Shown piece after piece: positions 51,554 to 60,849 of a stretch of DNA of 64,000 nucleotides (its first letter is position 1; every line of letters begins with the position of its first letter). The translations under genes were made by a program, and so were the position numbers. The stretch spans positions 1 through 64,000 of the forward strand of contig NZ_JTCM02000007.1 of the NCBI RefSeq assembly GCF_000817785.2, given 5' to 3'. The notes below the pieces were generated by a model that made no database searches, was not told the origin of the DNA, and was given only the letters and a program-made list of their open reading frames with translations. Origin of the DNA: Hassallia byssoidea VB512170 (GTDB lineage Bacteria > Cyanobacteriota > Cyanobacteriia > Cyanobacteriales > Nostocaceae).

Positions 51554-52945
51554 ATGGTCAAGCGACGGATAGCAGAAATATTACGAAGTGGTCAACCTGA
51601 TGAATCTCTTTTAATTCAAGGCTGGGTGCGGACAAAACGCGAGTTGAAAGGATTTTCTTTTATCGAAGTTAATGACGGTTCATCGCTGGCTAGTTTGCAA
51701 GTCGTGATGAATCAAGATTTGCCAGATTATGAGGCTATCATCAAAAAGTTAAATACAGGTGCTTCGGTTGAAGTAACAGGGGTACTAGTTCCTTCGCAAG
51801 GTAAAGGACAGCGAATTGAGTTGAAAGCCGAAATGGTGAAAGTCTACGGTGAAGCCGATCCCGAAACTTACCCGCTGCAAAAGAAACGCCATTCTTATGA
51901 GTTTTTGCGGACAATTGGACACTTGCGATCGCGTACCAATTCCTTTGGTGCAGTTTTCCGCGTCAGAAACGCTTGTGCAACCGCAATTCACCAATTTTTC
52001 CAAGAACGCGGCTTTTTGTGGGTACACACACCGATCATCACCGCTAGCGATTGCGAAGGAGCGGGGGAACTTTTCAACGTTACCAGTTTTAACCTAAAAG
52101 ACATTCCCCGCACCGAGAATAACGCCGTAGACTACGCTCAAGATTTTTTTGGCAGACCGACATACCTAACAGTTAGCGGTCAATTAGAAGCCGAAGTTAT
52201 GGCGATGGCGTTTAGTAACGTTTATACCTTCGGTCCCACTTTCCGTGCGGAAAATTCTAACACATCGCGCCATTTAGCCGAATTTTGGATGGTTGAGCCA
52301 GAAATGGCTTTTTGTGACTTAGATGGCGATATGGATTTAGCCGAAGCGTTTCTCAAACACGTTTTCAAATATGTGTTGGAAACTTGCCCGGAAGATATGG
52401 AATTTTTTAATCAACGAATTGATGATACAGTGCTGGCAACGGCAGAAAATATTATTAATAATCAATTCCAACGTTTAACTTATACAGAAGCAATTTCTTT
52501 GTTAGAAAAAGCTGATGTCAAATTTGAATATCCGGTAAGTTGGGGTTTAGATTTACAATCAGAACACGAACGTTATCTAGCTGAACAATTATTTAAAAAG
52601 CCCGTCATCGTGTCTGATTATCCGGCAAAAATCAAAGCGTTTTATATGCGCTTGAGCGATGATGAAAAGACAGTGCGAGCAATGGATATACTCGCGCCGA
52701 AAATAGGCGAAATTATCGGCGGTTCGCAACGTGAAGAACGTTTAGATGTGTTGGAAAAGCGGATTTTAGCGCAAGGGATGCAGCCAGAAGATTTGTGGTG
52801 GTATCTCGATTTGCGTCGTTATGGAACCGTTCCCCATGCTGGTTTTGGCTTGGGTTTTGAGCGCTTGGTGCAATTCATGACGGGGATGGGGAATATTCGC
52901 GATGTAATTCCATTTCCGAGAACACCGCAAAGTGCCGAATTTTAA
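51554..52945 (+). CDS. asnS: asparaginyl-tRNA synthetase
   Basis: 463 residues from ATG 51554, the standard length. The N-terminal OB-fold anticodon-binding domain (about 15-105) is followed by the class II catalytic core: motif 1 near [17 protein letters not shown], motif 2 [21 protein letters not shown] near 235-255, and motif 3 [21 protein letters not shown] near 430-450. The AsnRS-type [11 protein letters not shown] tail ends the protein. The upstream gene lies three bases away. Confidence 0.95.
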   Translation: MVKRRIAEILRSGQPDESLLIQGWVRTKRELKGFSFIEVNDGSSLASLQVVMNQDLPDYEAIIKKLNTGASVEVTGVLVPSQGKGQRIELKAEMVKVYGEADPETYPLQKKRHSYEFLRTIGHLRSRTNSFGAVFRVRNACATAIHQFFQERGFLWVHTPIITASDCEGAGELFNVTSFNLKDIPRTENNAVDYAQDFFGRPTYLTVSGQLEAEVMAMAFSNVYTFGPTFRAENSNTSRHLAEFWMVEPEMAFCDLDGDMDLAEAFLKHVFKYVLETCPEDMEFFNQRIDDTVLATAENIINNQFQRLTYTEAISLLEKADVKFEYPVSWGLDLQSEHERYLAEQLFKKPVIVSDYPAKIKAFYMRLSDDEKTVRAMDILAPKIGEIIGGSQREERLDVLEKRILAQGMQPEDLWWYLDLRRYGTVPHAGFGLGFERLVQFMTGMGNIRDVIPFPRTPQSAEF

Positions 52946-52954
52946 GCATATTTA

Positions 52955-52985
52955 GAAACCCGGTTTCTCTAAGAAACCGGGTTTC
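52955..52985. repeat. 14-bp perfect palindrome after asnS
   Basis: GAAACCCGGTTTCT, loop CTA, AGAAACCGGGTTTC. It belongs to the same family as 29921-29957. Located 10 bp after the asnS stop, it may serve as its transcript end. A second, weaker AAGCTTGCAAG palindrome follows. Confidence 0.88.
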
Positions 52986-53091
52986 TTGCAAGCTTAGAAA
53001 AACCAAGTTTCTTGCAAGCTTATAGAACCCATTTGAGATCTATACAGGAGGGCAATCGAATTTGGCTGAACTACGAGCTAAGTTACAAATT

Positions 53092-53436
53092 TTATAGATT
53101 GATCGTCAGGATTTTTTTCTTGCTTTTTTTGTCGCTTAACACGACTGTATTGTAGGGTAATGTATCCGTTCCCAGCGGAATTGGCAGCCTAAAACTGGGG
53201 CTTTTATGATCGAGTTCGCCTAAATCAATGCTTTTCTTTATATCGCCATCTGTTGCCAGATAAGCGGTAAGTTCGCCTTTATAATCTTCAATTAAAAAGT
53301 CTCTAAAGAAAACGACTTCCCCACCCTCAGGATCTATACCAAGGATGACCGTACCGCTGAAAGTTGCGCCTTTTCGTTCTTCATCAACCGTTGCCATTGT
53401 GATTTCCGAGGGGTCTTGACCGGACATATCTGCCAT
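53092..53436 (-). CDS. DM13-domain-like small protein
   Basis: 114 residues from ATG 53436, preceded by AGGA at a good distance. The pattern TFSGTVILGIDPEGG, VVFFRDFLIEDYKGELTAYLAT, then SIDLGELDHKS and a C-terminal PLGTDTLPYNTVVLSDKK resembles the DM13 fold, but the usual cysteine near the end is absent. The frame stays open upstream to 53649, where it encodes GVREASPKEK and similar segments typical of dispersed-repeat translation. I therefore treat the upstream part as non-native. The function is unknown. Confidence 0.6.
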   Translation of the reverse strand: MADMSGQDPSEITMATVDEERKGATFSGTVILGIDPEGGEVVFFRDFLIEDYKGELTAYLATDGDIKKSIDLGELDHKSPSFRLPIPLGTDTLPYNTVVLSDKKSKKKILTINL

Positions 53437-53741
53437 AAACTTTTTCCTGGGCGAATTCTCAACAATTGAAAATGATTTTACAAGAGCGCTATGGGCGATC
53501 GCAAAACTCTCAGGACGTATTTCTGCATCAGGCTTTTTTTCTTCAACCCCTCTGCCTTGGGAAAAACCTGTCCAAAATTGGGCAGGCTTCTCCTTCGGAG
53601 ACGCTTCGCGAACACCAAATGGCGCGATAGATCCACGATTAGCACCCAAAATCTTGGGTGTTGGAGCGCCATTTGGTGTGCGGATCGCGGCTTAAATTGT
53701 TGATCAACGAATAAGCACGGGCGCTATTTTGGATAACTTTA

Positions 53742-53942
53742 TGAAAGCCCCTACCGTCTGAACTCAAAAGGAAAGGACGTTTTGATGAAAACTTTTTCGT
53801 CGATCTACCAACCGTTCCAGAACGAGCGCAAATCCTCAGCATCCATGTACAACGCTTTGGCATCACTGTTGAAGACAAGTATCTAGAGTACGGCATAGCT
53901 GCTGGATACGGCTTTTGCGGTAACTGTACTTCAAGACAGTAA
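53742..53942 (+). pseudogene. remnant of an AAA+ ATPase gene (Ycf46-like)
   Basis: The plus-strand frame beginning 53742 reads [20 protein letters not shown], then [18 protein letters not shown], which is the sensor-2/arginine-finger part of an AAA+ domain, as in Ycf46-like ATPases. It stops at 53940-53942. In-frame stops lie just upstream (53712 and 53739) and no Walker motifs remain. Only about 65 codons of a much longer gene survive. Confidence 0.7.
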
Positions 53943-53959
53943 AAGATGTCAAATGGGTT

Positions 53960-54106
53960 CTATATGGTAGAGCGAAAGGCAACTTTATCATTTTCAGCGA
54001 TCGCATTCTCCACACTCACAAGTTCGATATCTGGGAAACTTTGGTACAAACTAGCGTAAAATTCCTTAGCGTATGTTTGGAAAGTATCGTTATTAACATC
54101 AAAACC
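53960..54106 (-). pseudogene. remnant of a SnoaL-like (ester cyclase) gene
   Basis: Read on the minus strand, codons from 54106 give GFDVNNDTFQTYAKEFYASL, then YQSFPDIELVSVENAIAENDKVAFRST, matching the SnoaL-like polyketide/ester cyclase fold (the FPDL and DKVAxR pattern). An in-frame stop immediately precedes it and TAG ends it at 53960-53962. About 48 codons survive and no start is available. Confidence 0.55.
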
Positions 54107-54111
54107 TTAAA

Positions 54112-54213
54112 AACCTAACCCCTAACCCCTTCCCTACAAGGGAAGGGGAACAGGAGATCAGCCTTATCAAAGCCTCTCCCCCAGGGGGGGAGAGGTTTGG
54201 AGAGGGGTTCAGA
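54112..54213. repeat. dispersed CCTAACCCC / CCCTTCCC element
   Basis: AACCTAACCCCTAACCCC is followed by a CCCTTCCCTACAAGGGAAGGG hairpin and a second CCTCTCCC-AGG-GGGAGAGG hairpin. It is a repetitive palindromic element common in such genomes, without coding potential. Confidence 0.75.
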
Positions 54214-54403
54214 GGTAAACTTTGCGATTTCTTAAACATCCTCTTAGCCAGGGTTCCACGAATCGCTTGGGATCAACCGCAAAAGTACCATATCATATCA
54301 AAAGCCACCAATTCATCTTAAACTTGATTCTACAAAGCAACATTTCCCCATGCTTACGAAGGCAAAGCGATCGCTCTACGCTTTATTTTGTTCGCTTAAT
54401 ACA

Positions 54404-54516
54404 GCAGCGCATTAAAAGCGATCGCTAATCAAAATATTGAAGTTGTCTCAAAAATTAGGCAAAAAGCCATTTCCAAAGAAAATGGCTATAATCTCGATTT
54501 AGAATTTAAAGAGTGA
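54404..54516 (+). pseudogene. possible C-terminal gene remnant
   Basis: After an in-frame stop, about 36 codons read ALKAIANQNIEVVSKIRQKA, then ISKENGYNLDLEFKE and stop. The composition looks like real protein (amphipathic helix), but there is no start or ribosome-binding site and no family can be named. HIP1 sites border it. Low confidence. Confidence 0.3.
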
Positions 54517-54596
54517 TCGAGTGCGATCGCAAATCTCCGAAGTTCTGAGTGGAGATTTCCTCCTCTCAGATTCTTCTGTTAAATCTCAAATGGGTA

Positions 54597-55274
54597 TTAC
54601 GCCATTTGATTTTCAATTGCCCACCGCGCTAATTCAGTACGGTTGTGCAAATTGGTTTTGCCCAACATATTGGAAACGTGGCTTTCAACGGTGCGCTGAC
54701 TGACGTTTAGTTCTTCAGCGATTTCCCGATTAGCTAAACCCCTAGCAACAAACTGAACTACTTTCAGTTCGGTTGGAGTTAGCTGCACATCGAAGGGAAC
54801 TTGAATGCGGGAACCGTTTTCTCCTCCTTTTGCTTGGTGTTCTTTCCAGCGGATAGTTTGTTTGAGCGAAGATTCAACTTGGGCAACGAGTTCTTCAGGT
54901 TCAAAAGGTTTGACCATGTAGACGTCAGCACCCTTATTTAATCCTTTAACTCGGTCGGCACTTTGACCTTTCGCAGAAAGGAAAAGAACGGGAATCCAGC
55001 TAGTGCGTTCGTTTTGCCGGACTTGTTCAACAAAAGTATATCCGTCCATTTCCGGCATCATCACGTCGCAGATGATCATGTCAGGGATATCCTGCTCTAA
55101 AATTTCCAGAGCTTCCCGACCATTTTCCCCAGTGATGACTTCATATCCCCGGAATTCCAAGTAGTCCTTCACCAGCAAGATGAGGTTAGGGTCATCATCA
55201 ATCAGTAGAAGTCTTTTGTGATCTTTCATGCTGGGCTCTTTCATAGCAGTGGCACTTGTCGCGCTTGGGTCCAT
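54597..55274 (-). CDS. NarL/LuxR-type response regulator
   Basis: 225 residues from ATG 55274; ATGs at 55244 and 55229 are also possible, and the last begins KDHKRLLLIDDDPNL directly. Receiver domain: IDDDPNL, phosphoacceptor aspartate in MIICDVMMPEMDGY near residue 70, and KPFEPEELV. A C-terminal LuxR-type HTH (about 160-225) shows LTPTELKVVQFVARGLANREIAEEL and TVESHVSNMLGKTN. It resembles the cyanobacterial Rre1/Ycf29 group of stress regulators, but the exact member is uncertain. No kinase is adjacent. Confidence 0.85.
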   Translation of the reverse strand: MDPSATSATAMKEPSMKDHKRLLLIDDDPNLILLVKDYLEFRGYEVITGENGREALEILEQDIPDMIICDVMMPEMDGYTFVEQVRQNERTSWIPVLFLSAKGQSADRVKGLNKGADVYMVKPFEPEELVAQVESSLKQTIRWKEHQAKGGENGSRIQVPFDVQLTPTELKVVQFVARGLANREIAEELNVSQRTVESHVSNMLGKTNLHNRTELARWAIENQMA

Positions 55275-55277
55275 CAA

Positions 55278-55568
55278 GGTCTTGATTAGTTATCCTCTAT
55301 GGTGGATTATTGAGATGTTGTCCTTTTTTTCCCACTTAACTTGCCTTTGCTTAAGCGATGTCACAAAAGCGATTTTCACTTTTGTGATATTGAACTTTCA
55401 AGGGCAAAACTCCAGTAAGGATACGTAGAGCAGTAGTTATATAATGCGCTATTATAGATCGCTTTGTACGTGGCTGGTGGAAAACACTGATTAAATAATA
55501 ATCTTTTGCGTTCACACGTAGGTATTGAAGTTCGATCGCCCTATCTAAAAACCAACCAAGCGCTTTAA
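55278..55568. other. intergenic region upstream of the response regulator
   Basis: AT-rich sequence without a convincing ORF, with one HIP1-like site. It probably contains the regulator's promoter. Confidence 0.4.
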
Positions 55569-55860
55569 TTATGCTGACTGCTGTTTCATATCCAGTGGAT
55601 GTTCGCTCCTAATCAAAGGAAGTTTCAAAGCATATGTTGGGTCAAAAATGCATATTCCACCACCATATTGCCTAATCTTGTGTTCTTGATTAAGCCGCTT
55701 TCCGGGACTTCCGGGGTAACGTAGGCGATACCAGACACCATCCGGGTAAACCACCATTATCGGTCTAGAACAACAAACTCGCAAGCAGTTGGTTTTGGTT
55801 TAAGAAATGCAAGTGGGATATTTGTCTTGCGGCTGGTCAAGTTTGAGCTTTTGCAATCGA
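55569..55860 (-). pseudogene. remnant of a [2Fe-2S] ferredoxin-like gene
   Basis: On the minus strand one frame reads LAFLKPKPTACEFVV before a stop, recalling the LKPKPTACVLVC entry of thioredoxin-fold [2Fe-2S] ferredoxins in cyanobacteria. Another frame downstream reads PIMVVYPDGVWYRLRYP, similar to the C-terminal VVYPDGVWY segment of the same family. The cysteine-rich middle is missing and the frames disagree, so this looks like a deleted and frameshifted copy. The 71-codon ORF at 55569-55784 is the tail of it. Confidence 0.5.
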
Positions 55861-56264
55861 AGAAGCAAATGTTCCCAAGATTCCAGATTAGCTTGTTTTG
55901 TGTAGCTTTTTGGAACTATCTGGTCAGCGCATATAAAAACATGTGGCTGAATTTTTGCCAGTCCTAAAGTTTTTACACAATTTCTTAAGGTTTATTGTCC
56001 ACAACATAAGTGGTTTTTGGGATTTTCACACCAAGACTGGATCTACTCATTGTTACTCGTTAAGCGGCTCCCTGATTACTGTTCTATATCAATTTTTCAA
56101 CGCAAGCAAATAAATTTGACTATATAAAAATATTCGTAACTTACAAAACAAAACCCGGTAAACAAAAAATAATTGAGTATTTGTACTTAAGTATAACTTT
56201 GGTTGCTTAGTTCGGGAACCCGTACAAACAAATTTCTTGCCATTGCATACCGCAGTTAGGTACA
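55861..56264. other. AT-rich region upstream of groES
   Basis: About 400 bp with no convincing ORF or repeat. The groESL promoter should lie near the right end, next to CIRCE. Confidence 0.45.
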
Positions 56265-56291
56265 TTAGCACTCAGGAGTCGAGAGTGCTAA
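56265..56291 (+). promoter_or_regulatory. CIRCE operator
   Basis: TTAGCACTC, nine bases, GAGTGCTAA: a perfect match to the HrcA-binding CIRCE inverted repeat, 19 bp before the groES ATG. It predicts repression by HrcA and induction by heat. AAGAGGCGAG between operator and ATG is the likely ribosome-binding site. Confidence 0.96.
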
Positions 56292-56310
56292 TAAGAGGCG
56301 AGAAATTCGT

Positions 56311-56622
56311 ATGGCAGCTGTATCTCTAAGCGTTTCTACTGTAAAACCTTTAGGCGATCGCGTTTTTGTAAAAGTGAGCGCCTCTGAAGAAAAGACCGCA
56401 GGTGGTCTGTATTTGCCCGACACAGCCAAAGAAAAGCCCCAAGTAGGCGAAGTGGTAGCTGTCGGTGATGGCAAGCTCAAAGACGACGGTGGTCGTCAAG
56501 CATTGGATGTAAAAGTCGGTGACAAGGTGCTGTACTCTAAGTACGCCGGTACCGACATCAAACTCGGCACTGACGAGTATGTCCTGCTTTCAGAAAAAGA
56601 CATTTTAGCGGTAGTTAGCTAA
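56311..56622 (+). CDS. groS: co-chaperonin GroES
   Basis: 103 residues, the standard GroES length. [34 protein letters not shown] contains the mobile loop that docks on GroEL; later [18 protein letters not shown] and the C-terminal [14 protein letters not shown] fit the family. It forms the seven-membered lid of the chaperonin. It is followed by groL after 147 bp that carry GGGGAAT and ACCAATT heptamer arrays. Confidence 0.97.
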   Translation: MAAVSLSVSTVKPLGDRVFVKVSASEEKTAGGLYLPDTAKEKPQVGEVVAVGDGKLKDDGGRQALDVKVGDKVLYSKYAGTDIKLGTDEYVLLSEKDILAVVS

Positions 56623-56740
56623 TGGGGAATGGGGAATGGGGAATGGGGAATGGGTAATGGGTAATGGCAAGAGAAAGATTACCAATTACCAACTACCAAT
56701 TACCAATCACCAATTACCAATCACCAACAATCAACAAATT
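56623..56740. repeat. GGGGAAT / GGGTAAT and ACCAATT arrays inside groESL
   Basis: Two complementary-type heptamer arrays fill the groS-groL gap. A hairpin between them could affect processing of the operon transcript. Confidence 0.88.
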
Positions 56741-56763
56741 TACAAATAGCAGGTTGAACTTAG

Positions 56764-58407
<1,644 letters not shown>

Positions 58408-58433
58408 GGTTTATTAACCCCCCTTATTTTTGA

Positions 58434-58466
58434 CGGCTGTCTCCTGCGGGAGGCGGCTGTTTTTTT
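58434..58466 (+). terminator. possible groL terminator
   Basis: CTCC-TGC-GGGAG lies within imperfect GGCTGTC / GGCGGCTG repeats and is followed by seven T residues (about 58459-58465), shortly after the groL stop. The stem is imperfect, so the call is tentative. The following 140 bp are GC-rich dispersed repeat. Confidence 0.45.
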
Positions 58467-58613
58467 GAGGAACGTAGACGCGAAGGGCTTGCCGCAGGCT
58501 ACCGCAGAGGCGCGGAGGTCGCAGAGGAGGAGAGGGTGTGGACTAATTTAAGATTAACGAACCGCCAAGGTGCCAAGAGCGCCAAGGAAGAGGGGGAGAG
58601 GGTGTGGACTAAT

Positions 58614-58814
58614 TTAAGATTGAGGTTTTGTTTGAGTGTTAAAGACTTGCGCTCCTAATTCAAAGGCTTCTTTTTTCTCTTCATCAGTTAAGTAACGGTT
58701 GTCGGCGGGATGGTGAGGATCGCCACCGGCTTCTAGATATCGCTGTCTAGCTTGGGCAAAAATTTCTCTCAGTCTTTGATATTTTTGCTTTTCTAATAAT
58801 GTTGGTTCTTTCAT
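58614..58814 (-). CDS. small hypothetical protein (second of a coupled pair)
   Basis: 66 residues from ATG 58814 (KEPTLLEKQKYQRLREIFAQ). It is charged and helical, with AGGDPHHPADNRYLTDEEKKEAFELG. Its start overlaps the stop of the next gene upstream (ATGA), indicating translational coupling. A longer frame start exists at 58829 but has no support. The family is not recognised; the pair layout resembles small toxin-antitoxin or accessory modules, but nothing proves it. Confidence 0.6.
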   Translation of the reverse strand: MKEPTLLEKQKYQRLREIFAQARQRYLEAGGDPHHPADNRYLTDEEKKEAFELGAQVFNTQTKPQS

Positions 58815-58996
58815 AGTTCTGATGCCCAAGAAATAGGAGCTATCTCGCCATTTTGCAACAGGAGTGCTGTAGGTAAAATGCGGCTAGTAGTGGTGATGTA
58901 GTAAAATCCCCTTTCCTCATCATAAAACATACCTTCAAGCAGTCCTAAAGTTTCTAAAGCATTGAGGACGAGATATTGTGCTTCTGTTGGCTCCAT
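58811..58996 (-). CDS. small hypothetical protein (first of a coupled pair)
   Basis: 61 residues, starting EPTEAQYLVLNALETLGLLEGMFYDEERGFYYITTTSR and ending with ALLLQNGEIAPISWASEL. It is ordered, with no membrane segment. The 4-bp stop/start overlap with the downstream gene shows they are coupled. The function is unknown. Confidence 0.6.
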   Translation of the reverse strand: MEPTEAQYLVLNALETLGLLEGMFYDEERGFYYITTTSRILPTALLLQNGEIAPISWASEL

Positions 58997-59113
58997 GAAT
59001 GCTGAAATAGATTAACTTTAGGAATTTTACAGGAATAGGCAGCAGAAAGGCGATCGCCCTACCAACAGCATATTAAATTAACCACACGCCCGCGCAGAGG
59101 AGGAAGAGAGAAG

Positions 59114-60091
59114 TTATTTGTTTGATGACACTAAAGCTGTAATCTGCTGTAGAATGTCGTTTTGTTCCTGTTTAATTGTTTCGAGCCTGGTTAAAAGTTT
59201 TGCCAGTCGTTCGTTGTTTGGCTGCGAGGTTAAGGCAGAAGTGGAATTGTCTGTAAAGATGTTTAGGGGTTTAAAGCTGAATTTGAATAAAGACTGAACG
59301 AGTTTGAAAGGGGCAATTAGTGTGACTAATAAACCTTTCTCAATCAAACGACTGAAAGCTTTAATGAATTGCCAGAGAATAAAGATAGTTAACAGTATTA
59401 TGACTATGCTATAGATTGGGTGATTAACTCCCCACATTAGTGATTTAATTGTCCAGGAAATGGCTGGATGAGCATCAATCCAAAGTTTAAGTGTATCCAA
59501 TCGATGATTGATAAAATCATTGACAGCCTTTTCAATTGCTGTAGAGGCAGCATTACTCAGTTGGTCTGCTTTTTGAATAGTATCTTCTAAAGAATTCTTA
59601 CTTTTTTCAAAGGTTTCTACGATAGAACCTTCCGCAAGTTTGGCAGTTTCACTTATGGTATTTACTGCTTTTCCACTTGCTACGCTAACATTATCAACTG
59701 CCTTAGTTGCAGTTTGACTCAATGAATAAGAAGCTTGTTCAGCTGTTTGTGTAACACTATAAATAGCTGCATTAGTCTTTTCAGCCACCATATCGGTTGC
59801 TTTGGCAGCTACCTCAGTTAAAGAGCCTTTTGCTTTGTCCGTAACTTCAGCAACTGTATTTACAGCTTTACTAGTTGCTGAAGTTACGGTACTAACTGCT
59901 TTGCCAACATTTTCATTTAAATAATTGTTTGTTTTTTCGGCTGTTTCGGATACAGTGCTGAGGGATTTATTAGTTAATTCAGTTAGAGAGTCAAATGTTT
60001 TGCCAGTCTTTTCATTCAAAAAATATTTTGCATTCTGGAAACTATTAGAAACTTGTTCAGCTAATTTTTCGCTATCTATTACACTCACCAT
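59114..60091 (-). CDS. helical-repeat membrane protein
   Basis: 325 residues. About 190 N-terminal residues consist of degenerate 11- to 18-residue Ala/Thr/Val repeats (KAVSTVTSATSKAVNTVAEV, SYSLSQTATKAVDNVSVASG) like LEA or apolipoprotein-type amphipathic helices. Two hydrophobic stretches follow at about 230-250 (IYSIVIILLTIFILWQFI) and 262-275. The C-terminal part is polar with a final coiled helix (RLETIKQEQNDILQQITAL). It may bind membranes or protect them under stress; that is inference from composition. Confidence 0.7.
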   Translation of the reverse strand: MVSVIDSEKLAEQVSNSFQNAKYFLNEKTGKTFDSLTELTNKSLSTVSETAEKTNNYLNENVGKAVSTVTSATSKAVNTVAEVTDKAKGSLTEVAAKATDMVAEKTNAAIYSVTQTAEQASYSLSQTATKAVDNVSVASGKAVNTISETAKLAEGSIVETFEKSKNSLEDTIQKADQLSNAASTAIEKAVNDFINHRLDTLKLWIDAHPAISWTIKSLMWGVNHPIYSIVIILLTIFILWQFIKAFSRLIEKGLLVTLIAPFKLVQSLFKFSFKPLNIFTDNSTSALTSQPNNERLAKLLTRLETIKQEQNDILQQITALVSSNK

Positions 60092-60267
60092 ATTGCCCTC
60101 AATAGCAGTTTTTTTAACTGATACAGATTATCATCTATGCCAAAGAATTAGGCTCAGGGTAGATACGGACATTTGTGGATAAAACTTCTGAAATTCAGTA
60201 ATTTTGTTTATATTAAAACACGAGCGCACCTCCCAATTCTCCGATTTCTTCTTGGCGCTCCTAAAAA

Positions 60268-60495
60268 TTAAGAGCGGTTAATAAATTCTTCCGGATCGAT
60301 ACCAGCTTGCTTTAAAATTGCACGTAATGTTCCCTCAGGCATATCACCGGAATGATTGGGAATAGTAGTATAATGATTAGTTTCAGGATTAAACCAAATT
60401 TCATGACTTCCTGCGGCTTGACGAGAAAAAACAAAGCCAAAGGTTTTGAGTATTCTAATAATCTGTCTGTAGCTAAACCCAGCTAACCTACCCAT
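60268..60495 (-). CDS. hicA: HicA-type mRNA interferase toxin
   Basis: 75 residues with the dsRBD-like HicA fold: YRQIIRILKTFGFVFSRQAAGSHEIW (the catalytic histidine in GSHEIW near residue 30), then TIPNHSGDMPEGTLRAILKQAGI. HicA cleaves mRNA and is neutralised by HicB. It lies 7 bp downstream of the hicB-like gene; this order (antitoxin first) is one of the known variants. The catalytic histidine is present, so the toxin is probably active. Confidence 0.9.
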   Translation of the reverse strand: MGRLAGFSYRQIIRILKTFGFVFSRQAAGSHEIWFNPETNHYTTIPNHSGDMPEGTLRAILKQAGIDPEEFINRS

Positions 60496-60502
60496 GAATT
60501 GA

Positions 60503-60733
60503 CTACTGACCTACAACTAAAGGATAGTTAAACTGTTCGGCTATTGGTTGCAAATAATCTGATTCCTTATCCTGAGATTGTGCTTCCAATAACTTACGCG
60601 CTACATCACGAGCAATTTCTAAAGTTTCAGCAACCGTCCGTCCTTGAGCGACTAAACCTTGAAGCTCATCTGATGTTGCTAAATAAACACCTTCTGGTAA
60701 TTTTTCAATATGGATGTTAAGTAATTTTTCCAT
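60503..60733 (-). CDS. hicB: HicB-like antitoxin
   Basis: 76 residues with the partly degraded RNase H-like HicB fold: LNIHIEKLPEGVYLATSDELQGLVAQGRTVAETLEIARDVARKLLEAQ. The C-terminal part is short and lacks a DNA-binding domain, as in the small HicB variants. Together with hicA it forms a toxin-antitoxin operon. Confidence 0.85.
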   Translation of the reverse strand: MEKLLNIHIEKLPEGVYLATSDELQGLVAQGRTVAETLEIARDVARKLLEAQSQDKESDYLQPIAEQFNYPLVVGQ

Positions 60734-60849
60734 TTTTTGATGCAGTTGTTATTTTTAATAGTTACGTTAATACTATGATATCGCTTTTTTGAACTCAAGC
60801 GATATTTTGCGACAAGCCTCTCTGCGTCTACGCACTCTAATAATTTCCC

